A stretch of 64,000 bases of DNA from Kibdelosporangium aridum (lineage in GTDB: Bacteria; Actinomycetota; Actinomycetes; Mycobacteriales; Pseudonocardiaceae), in contig NZ_FWXV01000008.1 in the NCBI RefSeq assembly GCF_900176515.1, positions 186,001 through 250,000 of the forward strand, given 5' to 3'. A program made the translations under genes and the position numbers. Each line of letters starts with the position of its first letter. The stretch's first letter is position 1. A model generated the notes under the pieces. It searched no databases and had not been told where the DNA came from. It saw only the letters and a program-made list of their open reading frames with translations. Shown here piece after piece: positions 17,123-25,171 of this stretch.

Positions 17123-17752
17123 TCATGTTCGACCGACGTAGCGGCGGCACATGTTGAGACTTTCCGCGATCACGGTCTCGACGAGGTCTGTTTCCGCCTC
17201 GCCATGCTCCACAAGGTAGTGCGCGGTGCCGTGCATGGCGCTGTACAACAGGACCGCAGCGGTACGGGGTGCGGTGAGGGCGAAGTCACCGGTGGCGGTG
17301 CCGGCTTCGAGGATGTCCACCAGCGTGGCGGCGTGCGGGTTGATCGTGGGGTCGGCTTCGTGCCTGTGCCGGGAGTCCTCGCCGCGTCCGGCGCGGGGGT
17401 GGTGGAACAGGGCGTCGTGCAGCTGCGCGTGTGCGAGGTAGCCGCGAAGGCTGGATTCCATCCAGAGCAATAGCCTGCCCATCCAGTCGCCGGCCCGGAG
17501 CTGGTCGAGTTCGGCCTGCTGGAGGGCGGTGAGATCGCCGACGAACCGGTCCTGTAGCGCCCCGATGAGTTGTTCCTTGGAGCGGAAGTACAGGTAGAAC
17601 GTGCCTTTGGCGACGTCGGCACGGGCCGCCACCTCGTCGACGGTCAGCCCGGCGACGCCCTTGTCGAGGACGATCGCCAGCGCCGCGTCCAGCAGATCGC
17701 CGCGACGTCGCTCCGGTGCCTCCGTGCGCTGCCTCACCCGTGATCCGGCCAC
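17123..17752 (-). CDS. TetR-family transcriptional regulator
   Basis: The protein has 209 residues. The N-terminal HTH reads RRGDLLDAALAIVLDKGV, then GLTVDEVAARADVAKGTFYL, then YFRSKEQL, the standard TetR pattern. The C-terminal ligand domain ends LNMCRRYVGRT. The gene is divergent from the transporter operon at 17829, and the perfect dyad at 17801-17819 between them is its probable operator. Confidence 0.9.
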   Translation of the reverse strand: MAGSRVRQRTEAPERRRGDLLDAALAIVLDKGVAGLTVDEVAARADVAKGTFYLYFRSKEQLIGALQDRFVGDLTALQQAELDQLRAGDWMGRLLLWMESSLRGYLAHAQLHDALFHHPRAGRGEDSRHRHEADPTINPHAATLVDILEAGTATGDFALTAPRTAAVLLYSAMHGTAHYLVEHGEAETDLVETVIAESLNMCRRYVGRT

Positions 17753-17771
17753 CTGCCCATTGTGTCACCGC

Positions 17772-17800
17772 TTGCCATCGAGAATCGTTTTCATTAATGT
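17772..17800 (+). promoter_or_regulatory. Promoter of the MFS/ABC/P450 operon
   Basis: TTGCCA (17772-17777) and TAATGT (17795-17800) are separated by 17 bases. The Fur/Zur-like box fills the spacer and the TetR dyad begins at the first base after the -10, so both factors would block RNA polymerase. Confidence 0.5.
17779..17793. promoter_or_regulatory. Fur/Zur-like box
   Basis: CGAGAATCGTTTTCA matches the actinobacterial Zur-type pattern TGAAAATCATTTTCA at 12 of 15 positions as I recall that consensus. It also resembles the Fur box over a longer span. It lies between the -35 and -10 hexamers. Its AT-rich make-up overlaps promoter sequence, so the match could be partly chance. Confidence 0.4.
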
Positions 17801-17819
17801 GACTGACTGTCAGTCAGTC
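17801..17819. promoter_or_regulatory. TetR operator
   Basis: GACTGACTGTCAGTCAGTC is a perfect 9+1+9 palindrome directly after the -10 element and ten bases before the first ATG of the transporter operon. It stands between that operon and the divergent tetR gene. Confidence 0.75.
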
Positions 17820-17828
17820 GAGAGGGGC

Positions 17829-19031
17829 ATGATGGGGGAAGTCAGGCGGACGGGTGTCGTCCGCCGGTATGCGGTGATCGCGGCGCTCTACCTGGTGGCC
17901 GACATCGGCTATTCGTTCTTCTTCGGGGCGTTGCACACGATCTTGTTGCGCGGCGGGGTGCACCTCGAGCAGCTCGCGTTGATCAACCTGCTGGGCCTGC
18001 TCTACGTCGGGCGGTTTCTGCTCGGTCCGCTCGTGGACCGGATCGGCACCTACCGCGGCTGGCTGATGGCCACCCAGCTGGTGCTGGTGCTGGTGTGGTT
18101 CGCGATGGCGTCGGTCGATCCGGTGGGCGACCTGCCGTCCGTGCTGGCACTCATGGCCGTCGGGCTGGCGGTGTCCGCGTTTCACGACACAGCGATGAAC
18201 GGGCTGGCAGTGCGGTTGATGGCGCCGGGGGAGCGCGCGATGGGCAACGGCATCCAGGCCGGGATGGCCAGTGTGTCGATCGTGCTCGGCGCCGGTGGTG
18301 CTCTGCTGCTGTACTCCCACGCGGGCTGGAGCGTGACGGTCAGTGTGCTGGGGGCACTGTTCCTCGTGCCGTTCGGAGTACTGCTGTTCGTGACGGAACC
18401 GCCCGGCGAACGCCCGCGCAGGCGAGGAACCCCGCTGGTGACGTTGTTCCAGCACCGGCGGGTGCGCGTGTGGACGTTGGTCGTCGTACCACTGTTCGCC
18501 CTCGGTGTGTACGTGGCCACTGCGGTACAGGCGCCGATGATGCTGGCCGCGAACTGGTCCCTTGACCGGATCGCGGTGGTTCAGGGCACGGTGGCCGGGC
18601 TGGTCGGATTGGTGGCCGGGCTGGGTGCCGGTGCCATGGTCACCCGGCTCGGCCGGCGCCGGTCGGTCATCGCCGTTGGTGGATTCCAGGCGTTCGCGTT
18701 GGCCATGCTCGTGCCGTTGTCGCAGGGCGGGTCCGTACTCGCACTGGACATCGCGGCGGTGCTGGCGGTGACCATCGGCTACGCGGGGATGGCCGTCTGC
18801 GTGTGGACGGTGTCGATGGACCTGGCCCGTCGCGAATCGGCGGCCACTGACCTCACCCTGCAGACATCCGTGCTCGGCGTACTGAGGCTCGTGGTGAGCT
18901 CGGCTGGGTTGGCCGTGGCCGGAGCCGTCGGATTTCCATATCTGATCGGCGTTTCGATTCTGCTCGCGGCGGCGGGCACCTATGTCGCTGCGCGCTGGCT
19001 GCGTGGCCACACAACACTGGAGCTCGTATGA
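17829..19031 (+). CDS. MFS transporter of the FptX/RhtX/YbtX siderophore type
   Basis: This 400-residue protein has about 12 hydrophobic segments. Motifs such as LLYVGRFLLGPLVDRIG, AFHDTAMNGLAVRLM and PGERAMGNGIQAGM resemble the MFS family that moves siderophores such as pyochelin and yersiniabactin across the inner membrane. Two adjacent ATGs (17829, 17832) follow AGAGGGG at 17821-17827, and the second has the better spacing. The stop overlaps the next start (ATGA at 19028-19031). YbtX partners the YbtP/YbtQ ABC pair, and here too an ABC pair follows. The substrate assignment is inference. Confidence 0.75.
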   Translation: MMGEVRRTGVVRRYAVIAALYLVADIGYSFFFGALHTILLRGGVHLEQLALINLLGLLYVGRFLLGPLVDRIGTYRGWLMATQLVLVLVWFAMASVDPVGDLPSVLALMAVGLAVSAFHDTAMNGLAVRLMAPGERAMGNGIQAGMASVSIVLGAGGALLLYSHAGWSVTVSVLGALFLVPFGVLLFVTEPPGERPRRRGTPLVTLFQHRRVRVWTLVVVPLFALGVYVATAVQAPMMLAANWSLDRIAVVQGTVAGLVGLVAGLGAGAMVTRLGRRRSVIAVGGFQAFALAMLVPLSQGGSVLALDIAAVLAVTIGYAGMAVCVWTVSMDLARRESAATDLTLQTSVLGVLRLVVSSAGLAVAGAVGFPYLIGVSILLAAAGTYVAARWLRGHTTLELV

Positions 19032-22000
19032 CTATCCCGCGTCCACCCAGGCAAGCTGCTGCGCTTGCAGCCGTGTTCGCCGGTACCTTCATCGCTTTGC
19101 TGGACACGACGATCGTCGCCGTCGCATTACCGACGCTGCAGGAGGAATTGCACGCGACCACGGCGGGAGTCCAGTGGATCGTCAACGCTTTCACGGTATG
19201 CCTGGCCGCCTTCATGTTGTCCGGGGGCGCACTCGGCGACCGCTACGGCCGTAAGCGCTGTTATCTCACCGGACTGGGCCTCTTCCTCGCCGGATCGGTG
19301 CTGTGCGCGGTAGCCGGGAACTTGGCCATGATGATCACTGGGCGAGCAGTGCAGGGAATCGCCGCGGCGCTCGTCGTGCCCGGTGCCCTTTCCCTGCTGT
19401 CGCAGGCAGAACCCGACCCCGGACGGCGAGCCCGGCTGCTCGGCTACTGGGGAATGGTCGCCAGCGTCGCCGTGCTGGCTGGGCCGATCCTCGGCGGGCT
19501 GCTCGTCCACACCTTCGGCTGGCCGGCGATTTTCCTGGTCAACCTGCCGATCGGCCTGACAGCCGGATGGCTGGGCGTCCGCCATATCCCCGAATCCCGC
19601 GATCCAGGGCATGCCGGACTCGATCCCGCCGGACAGCTCCTGGGCATCGCGGCGCTCGGTCTGCTGTCGTACGCGATCATCGGCGTTGACAGCCATGGGT
19701 TGACCAGTCCGGTCACCCTCACGGTCTTCGCGGTGGCCATCGTCGCGATCGCCGCGTACATCTGGGTCGAGCGGCGGGTGGCGCGCCCGATGCTGCCGAT
19801 CGGCCTGTTCCGCGACTCCCGCTTCGCCATCCTGAATACGGCATCGGTGCTCCTCGGGTTCGGCGCGAACGGTGCGTTCGTCCTGCTTTCCCTGTTCCTG
19901 CAACAGGTTCAGCACCATTCACCGCTGGTGACCGGGCTGCTGATGACGCCGATGACCTTGGCCATCATCCCGGCTGCCAAACTGGCGGGCGGTCTCACCG
20001 CCAAGTACGGTCCGCGGCTGCCCATGCTGATCGGCTATGGCATTACGGGGGCGAGCCTGCTCGGGCTGATGACGCTCGCTCCCGACCTGCCCTATCCGGT
20101 GCTCGCGATTCTGTTGCTGGTCAACGGGCTCGGGCAGGGACTGGCCATCACGCCCGCCGTGGCCGGTGTGCTGGCACTGGTGCCCAGGCAGCGTTCCGGA
20201 ATCGCCTCGGCCACCGTCAGCACCGCACGCTCGGTGGGAACCGCGCTGGGAATCGCTTTGCTTGGTGCCGTGCTGGCCGCTCACCTGCCTGACGAGTACA
20301 CCAGCGGAATGCGCGTCGCCATGCTTGTCGCCGGCGTCAGCGTGCTGCTTGCCGCCGTGCTTGTCGCATTGATGCCCCGCACGACAAGGGATGAGAGCGT
20401 CCTGAGTTTCGCTGTCCGGACGGTACGTCCGTGGTCGGCGGCTGCTGTCGCGATAGGGATCGGCGTGGTGGTGACGCGCCTGGTCCAGGCATACGCCCTG
20501 GCAGTCCTGATCACCGCGCCGCTGACAGGTCGTTCATGGGACACGGCGTTGTGGGGATTGTGGCTGGCTGTGGGAATGGTCCTGGTTCGCGCGGCCCTGT
20601 TGTGGGTCGGCGAATCCGTCGCCCAGACAGCCGGGCATCGGGTCACTGCCGGTATGCGGCGGCTGCTGCTGGACCACTTGCTGGTGCTCGGGTCGTCCTA
20701 TGTGGCAACACGGCCGAGTGGAAAGGTCGCGGCGACGCTGACCGACGGCGCCGCGGCGTTGGAAATCGCCGTGGCACGCGGACGGCCGAGCCGATTCCTC
20801 TCCTGGATCGGACCGCTGCTCGCGGCGCTGGCGATCGGGATCGTCGATCCACTCGGTGGCGCCTTGATCACGGTCGCGCTCGTGATCGCGCAGACCGCTG
20901 GTCCACTGTGGAATTGGATCGGCCGCAAGAGCCATGCCCAGGTCTTCACAGGCCTGGCGGCGATGGACGCCGGGTTCGTCGAAGCCGTTCAGGGAATGTT
21001 CACGGCCAAAGCGTTCGGGGCGACGGGCCGAGTACGGCACCGGCTCGCCGCCCCGGCTGAACGGGTGCGGCTGGTGAGCATGCGCGTGCTGAACACACTG
21101 TTCACCCAGATGCTGGTGTCGCGGTGGGCAATCGCCGCGGCAGGCGCGGTTGTGGCGATACGAGCGGGGTTACTCGCCGCCGACGGCCAGATCTCGGTGG
21201 TGGCGGCTCTGGCCGTCATGCTGATCGTGTGGGTCGCGTTCACACCGATCGAAGAGGCGGCCAAGTACCGGCACGCGAGCATGAGTGCCCCGATAGCAGC
21301 GTCCAAACTGGACGCGTTCCTGGCCGAGCGCCCGTCGGTGCCGGATCCTGAGAACGGCGAAACGCTGACCGCGCCGCCGTCACGGGTTGCGCTTGAGGAC
21401 GTGTCGTTCCGCTACCCTGGCCGGGACGAGGACGCTCTTTCCGGCGTGAGCCTGGAACTTCGGCCTGGGCGGGTAGTCGGACTGGTCGGCCCGTCCGGTT
21501 CGGGCAAGAGCACCCTGGTATCGCTGCTGCTGCGGCTGGCCGATCCCGCGTCCGGCCGGATCAGCGTGGACGGCCACGACCTCCGGGACCTGTCACGCAG
21601 CCATTGGTGGCAGCAGGTGGCGGTGGTCAGCCAGGACACGCACGTGTTTCCTGGAACTCTGCGCGAGAACATCGCATTGGGCCGTCCAGACGCGTCGCTC
21701 GACGAGATCAAGGCTGCCGCTGCCGCGGCCGGTCTGGCGGCCGACATCAGCGCGATGCCGGACGGCTACGAGAGCACGGTCTCGGAGCGCGGCACCAGCC
21801 TGTCCGGCGGCCAGCGGCAACGGGTCGCGATCGCCAGGGCCTTGCTGGCGAACCCCGCCGTGCTGATTCTCGACGAGGCGACCGCCGCGCTCGACGGCAG
21901 AACCGAGCAAACAGTGCAGACAGCCATCGCCCGCTACGCGCGCGACCGGGCCGTTCTGGTCGTGGCGCACAGGATGGCGACAGTTCGTGACGCCGACGAG

Positions 22001-22108
22001 ATCGTGGTCCTCGACCACGGCAAGGTTGTCGAACGCGGCAGCCATGAGGCGTTGCTGTCCAACGCCGGTACCTATCACCGTCTTGTCCACTCTGGAGCGG
22101 CTCAGTGA
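19028..22108 (+). CDS. Fusion of a DHA2-type MFS transporter with an ABC half-exporter
   Basis: One uninterrupted 1026-residue frame holds two complete transporters. Residues 1 to about 447 are an EmrB/QacA-type MFS protein (FIALLDTTIVAVALP, GGALGDRYGRKR at about 66-77, VLAGPILGGLL). Residues from about 460 to 735 are an ABC exporter membrane domain, followed by a nucleotide-binding domain with Walker A GPSGSGKST near 822-829, signature LSGGQ near 924 and Walker B VLILDEATAALD near 943-950. The ABC half resembles YbtP/IrtA-type proteins, which work as heterodimers, and the next gene supplies a partner. Both neighbours overlap by four bases (ATGA, GTGA). A direct MFS-ABC fusion is not an arrangement I know. 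No frameshift or low-complexity joint is visible near residues 440-470. Confidence 0.9.
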   Translation: MTIPRPPRQAAALAAVFAGTFIALLDTTIVAVALPTLQEELHATTAGVQWIVNAFTVCLAAFMLSGGALGDRYGRKRCYLTGLGLFLAGSVLCAVAGNLAMMITGRAVQGIAAALVVPGALSLLSQAEPDPGRRARLLGYWGMVASVAVLAGPILGGLLVHTFGWPAIFLVNLPIGLTAGWLGVRHIPESRDPGHAGLDPAGQLLGIAALGLLSYAIIGVDSHGLTSPVTLTVFAVAIVAIAAYIWVERRVARPMLPIGLFRDSRFAILNTASVLLGFGANGAFVLLSLFLQQVQHHSPLVTGLLMTPMTLAIIPAAKLAGGLTAKYGPRLPMLIGYGITGASLLGLMTLAPDLPYPVLAILLLVNGLGQGLAITPAVAGVLALVPRQRSGIASATVSTARSVGTALGIALLGAVLAAHLPDEYTSGMRVAMLVAGVSVLLAAVLVALMPRTTRDESVLSFAVRTVRPWSAAAVAIGIGVVVTRLVQAYALAVLITAPLTGRSWDTALWGLWLAVGMVLVRAALLWVGESVAQTAGHRVTAGMRRLLLDHLLVLGSSYVATRPSGKVAATLTDGAAALEIAVARGRPSRFLSWIGPLLAALAIGIVDPLGGALITVALVIAQTAGPLWNWIGRKSHAQVFTGLAAMDAGFVEAVQGMFTAKAFGATGRVRHRLAAPAERVRLVSMRVLNTLFTQMLVSRWAIAAAGAVVAIRAGLLAADGQISVVAALAVMLIVWVAFTPIEEAAKYRHASMSAPIAASKLDAFLAERPSVPDPENGETLTAPPSRVALEDVSFRYPGRDEDALSGVSLELRPGRVVGLVGPSGSGKSTLVSLLLRLADPASGRISVDGHDLRDLSRSHWWQQVAVVSQDTHVFPGTLRENIALGRPDASLDEIKAAAAAAGLAADISAMPDGYESTVSERGTSLSGGQRQRVAIARALLANPAVLILDEATAALDGRTEQTVQTAIARYARDRAVLVVAHRMATVRDADEIVVLDHGKVVERGSHEALLSNAGTYHRLVHSGAAQ

Positions 22109-23832
22109 CCACGCGAATCGAACGGCCGCTGTGGCGGTTGTTGCCGTACATGGCTTCCCGGCCGGTGGTGTTCGGGCTCGTCATCGTTTCCGGCTTGCTC
22201 TACTACGCCACCATCGTCGTCCTGCCTGCATTGACCGCCTATCTTTTCGGCACTCTCGTGACCGAGCGCGCCGGAGCGGAAGGCGCACTCGTGACAGCGA
22301 TCGTCGTCGCCGTAGCTGTCGTCGGCCTTGCTCAGTGGTGGCAGGCAAGCATCGGCCACGACTGGGCGTACCGGCTGCTCAAAGTACTGCGGCTACGCAT
22401 CGTCGACGGTATCGCTCGTGCCACTCCAGGCCGCCTGCTTGGCAGGCGTACCGGGGAGCTGGCCGAGATAGCCAAGAATGATGTCTCGGCCACGGAATTG
22501 TTCTTCGCGCATACCGCGGGCGACTATGTCGGCGCGATCGTGGTCTCGGTCGGGGCCTTGTCAGCCGTGGCGGTGCTCAGCCCGCTGTGCGCGCTGGTAC
22601 TGGCTGTGCTGATGGTCCTGGTCGCGGTGGTGCCCGCAGGGCTGGCACGCCGGGCTGGTCAGCAGGGCCAGGCTGTGCGTGCTGCCAGCGGAGCGGTGGC
22701 CGCCGAGACTATGGACGTCATTCAGGGCATCCGGGAACTGGCGCTGGCCGGCCGCGACCGGGACTACGCCGACCGTGTCCTGGCCCGCGGCGACGCTCTG
22801 GACGCACAGCACCGTCGATACGCACGCCGCGCCGGTGCCGAACTGGTCACCACGGAACTGTTGCTGGGCCTCGGATTGCTTGTGCTGGCCACCGTCGCCA
22901 GCGCCAGCGAGGTGTCCGCGCAGTGGTTGCCGGTGGTGATTGTGCTTGGTACATCTGCCTTGGCGCCGATCGCCATCGTGTCGGCCACCGCCCGTACCCT
23001 CGGCGACGTGCGGGCCGCAGCAGCCCGGGTGCTGGCCGTCATCGACTACCCGGCTCACGTTGCCGAGCCTGCCTCACCGAGCCAGGCCGGCCGGCTGATC
23101 CCCGACGTCGAGTTCACCGATGTCCGCTTCGGCTACTCCAGTGAAGTGCTCAGCGGAGTGTCGTTCCGCATCGAACAGGGTGAGACTGTCGCTCTGGTAG
23201 GGCGTTCCGGCGCGGGCAAGACGACGTGCGCCCATTTGCTGCTGCGCTTCTGGGACGTCAACGACGGCGCTGTGCGTATCGGCGGTGTCGACGTACGCGA
23301 TCTGGCCACCGAAGACCTACGCCGTACCGTTTCTCTTGTACCGCAGGACGTTTTCCTGTTCGACGAGTCGATCGCGGGCAACATCCGGCTCGGCCGCCCG
23401 GACGCGACCGACGCCGAAGTCGTCGAAGTCGCACAGCTGGCAGGCGCGCACGAGTTCATCCAGGCATTGCCGGAGGGCTATGACACCAACTGCGGTGAGC
23501 GCGGCGCTTCGCTGTCCGGAGGGCAACGCCAGCGCATTGCCATCGCGCGGGCGTTGCTGACTCGAGCACCCGTTCTCGTCATGGACGAAGCGGTGTCTAG
23601 TTTGGACACTGAAAGCGAACGCGCGCTGCACGAGAGCCTGGAAGCCACCCGCGGGTCGCGCACAACGCTGGTGATCGCCCACCGGCTGTCCACCATTCGG
23701 CGCGCCGACAGGGTCGTGGTGCTCGACGGCGGCACCGTCGTGGCCCAGGGAACGCACGAGGAACTCGCGGCCGCCGATGCCGGCTATCGGGATCTGCTGG
23801 CTCGCCAGCACATCGACGACCGCGAATGGTGA
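22105..23832 (+). CDS. ABC half-exporter (membrane and ATPase domains)
   Basis: The protein has 575 residues: an N-terminal six-helix ABC exporter domain (about 15-300) and an ATPase domain with Walker A GRSGAGKTT near 365, signature LSGGQ near 469 and Walker B VLVMDEAVSSLD. The catalytic Glu is present here and in the fused partner, so both ATP sites look canonical. The GTG start lies in a GTGA overlap with the preceding stop. It probably pairs with the ABC half of the fusion protein, as YbtQ pairs with YbtP. Confidence 0.88.
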   Translation: MTTRIERPLWRLLPYMASRPVVFGLVIVSGLLYYATIVVLPALTAYLFGTLVTERAGAEGALVTAIVVAVAVVGLAQWWQASIGHDWAYRLLKVLRLRIVDGIARATPGRLLGRRTGELAEIAKNDVSATELFFAHTAGDYVGAIVVSVGALSAVAVLSPLCALVLAVLMVLVAVVPAGLARRAGQQGQAVRAASGAVAAETMDVIQGIRELALAGRDRDYADRVLARGDALDAQHRRYARRAGAELVTTELLLGLGLLVLATVASASEVSAQWLPVVIVLGTSALAPIAIVSATARTLGDVRAAAARVLAVIDYPAHVAEPASPSQAGRLIPDVEFTDVRFGYSSEVLSGVSFRIEQGETVALVGRSGAGKTTCAHLLLRFWDVNDGAVRIGGVDVRDLATEDLRRTVSLVPQDVFLFDESIAGNIRLGRPDATDAEVVEVAQLAGAHEFIQALPEGYDTNCGERGASLSGGQRQRIAIARALLTRAPVLVMDEAVSSLDTESERALHESLEATRGSRTTLVIAHRLSTIRRADRVVVLDGGTVVAQGTHEELAAADAGYRDLLARQHIDDREW

Positions 23833-23870
23833 TCTCGTCCCGACCAGGTTGTGAATCGAAAGGACCACGT

Positions 23871-25133
23871 ATGGACACGATGCAGGCTCTTGGTGCGTTG
23901 CTTGACCCCGCCAGCAGGCCCGATCCGTATCCGTTGTACGCACGACTCCGGGACGCCGGGCCTACGTGGGTGGAGTCGGTGTCTGCTCTGGTGGTCGCCC
24001 GCTATGCGGATTGTGACGCGCTGCTGCGTGATCCGAGGTTGAGTGCGGAGCGAGGGCGCGACCAGCTCAAGCACATGGCGCGGGTGTTGCCCGCGGATGC
24101 TCCGTCGTCCGTGCTTCAGCCATGGTTCTTGTCATTGGACCCGCCGGACCACACCCGCCTGCGGCGTCTGGTGTCGAAAGCCTTCACCGCGCGATCTGTC
24201 GCGCGGATGGAGTCGTCCATTGCCGTGCTCACCGACGAACTGCTCGACGCGGCGGCCGACCGGACGCACATGGATGTGGTGGCAGATCTGGCATACCCGC
24301 TGCCGATGACCGTGATCTGCCGTTTGCTGGGCGTTCCCATGGCCGACGAGCCGTTGTTCCGCGACTGGTCAGCGCGGCTCACCCGGCTGATCGACGGATT
24401 CGACGCGAGAATGACGAGCGACGACACCATGCCCGACTGGCTGCACGCGAGTGTGGAAATGCACCGCTACGTGAGCGGCTTGGTCGACGCACGGCGAAGT
24501 GACCCGGGTGATGATTTGATTTCCGAGTTGCTGGCCATCCGGCACGAAGGCGACACACTCACCCATGACGAACTGATCTCGACCGTGGTGCTGCTGTTGG
24601 TGGCCGGGCACGAGACGACCGTGAACCTCATCGCCAACAGTGTGCTGGCGTTGCTGCGTTGTCCCGATCGGCTCAGCGCGTTGCGGGACGATCCCACGAC
24701 CGCGCCCGCGTTGGTCGAGGAGACACTTCGCTTCGACCCACCGGTGCAGTTGACCGCTCGCGTTGTCAGTGAGGACGCCGAGATCTGTGGCGTGCCGCTG
24801 AGCCGGGGATCCTTCGTCTATCTGATGCTGGCTGCCGCGCACCGTGACCCCAGCCAGTTCGACCGTCCCGATGTGTTCGACCCGGACCGTACGGATCTCA
24901 CCCACTTGGCGTTCGGCCTCGGCCCACATTTCTGCCTTGGCGCTCCACTCGCGCGACTGGAGGCGAGGATCGCGCTGACCCGCTTCGCCCAGCGGGTGGT
25001 CGACCCCGCCGCGAGCCAGGACCCGCCGCCCTACCGCGAGCACCTGAACCTGCGCGGTCCGCGAGCCGTCCCGCTGACCCATTCCGGAATCCGGCCGGGC
25101 GGCCGGGTGATCGCTGGGCAGGTTGGGGTGTAG
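23871..25133 (+). CDS. Cytochrome P450
   Basis: This is a soluble class I bacterial P450 of 420 residues. The heme loop FGLGPHFCLG places the thiolate at Cys355, the I-helix reads LLVAGHETTV, and the K-helix ExxR is EETLR. AAAGGA at 23859-23864 fixes ATG 23871; the frame is open further upstream to 23826, but those starts overlap the ABC gene. It is the last gene of the transporter operon. A tailoring role on the transported small molecule is plausible, but no biosynthetic assembly line is in the window. Confidence 0.9.
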   Translation: MDTMQALGALLDPASRPDPYPLYARLRDAGPTWVESVSALVVARYADCDALLRDPRLSAERGRDQLKHMARVLPADAPSSVLQPWFLSLDPPDHTRLRRLVSKAFTARSVARMESSIAVLTDELLDAAADRTHMDVVADLAYPLPMTVICRLLGVPMADEPLFRDWSARLTRLIDGFDARMTSDDTMPDWLHASVEMHRYVSGLVDARRSDPGDDLISELLAIRHEGDTLTHDELISTVVLLLVAGHETTVNLIANSVLALLRCPDRLSALRDDPTTAPALVEETLRFDPPVQLTARVVSEDAEICGVPLSRGSFVYLMLAAAHRDPSQFDRPDVFDPDRTDLTHLAFGLGPHFCLGAPLARLEARIALTRFAQRVVDPAASQDPPPYREHLNLRGPRAVPLTHSGIRPGGRVIAGQVGV

Positions 25134-25163
25134 GCGGCGGCGACGTGGCAGCCGCCTACACCC
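25126..25163. terminator. Bidirectional hairpin terminator
   Basis: GGGTGTAGGCGGC (25126-25138) pairs perfectly with GCCGCCTACACCC (25151-25163) around a 12-base loop. It includes the stop codon of the P450 gene and lies nine bases from the end of the convergent esterase gene. Confidence 0.65.
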
Positions 25164-25171
25164 TGCCCGGG

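Noticed and set aside
17829..25133. Reading the TetR/MFS/ABC/P450 operon as a plain multidrug-resistance locus
   Set aside because: The first MFS protein resembles siderophore carriers and the promoter has a metal-type box, so a metallophore role fits better. The drug-efflux reading still cannot be excluded.
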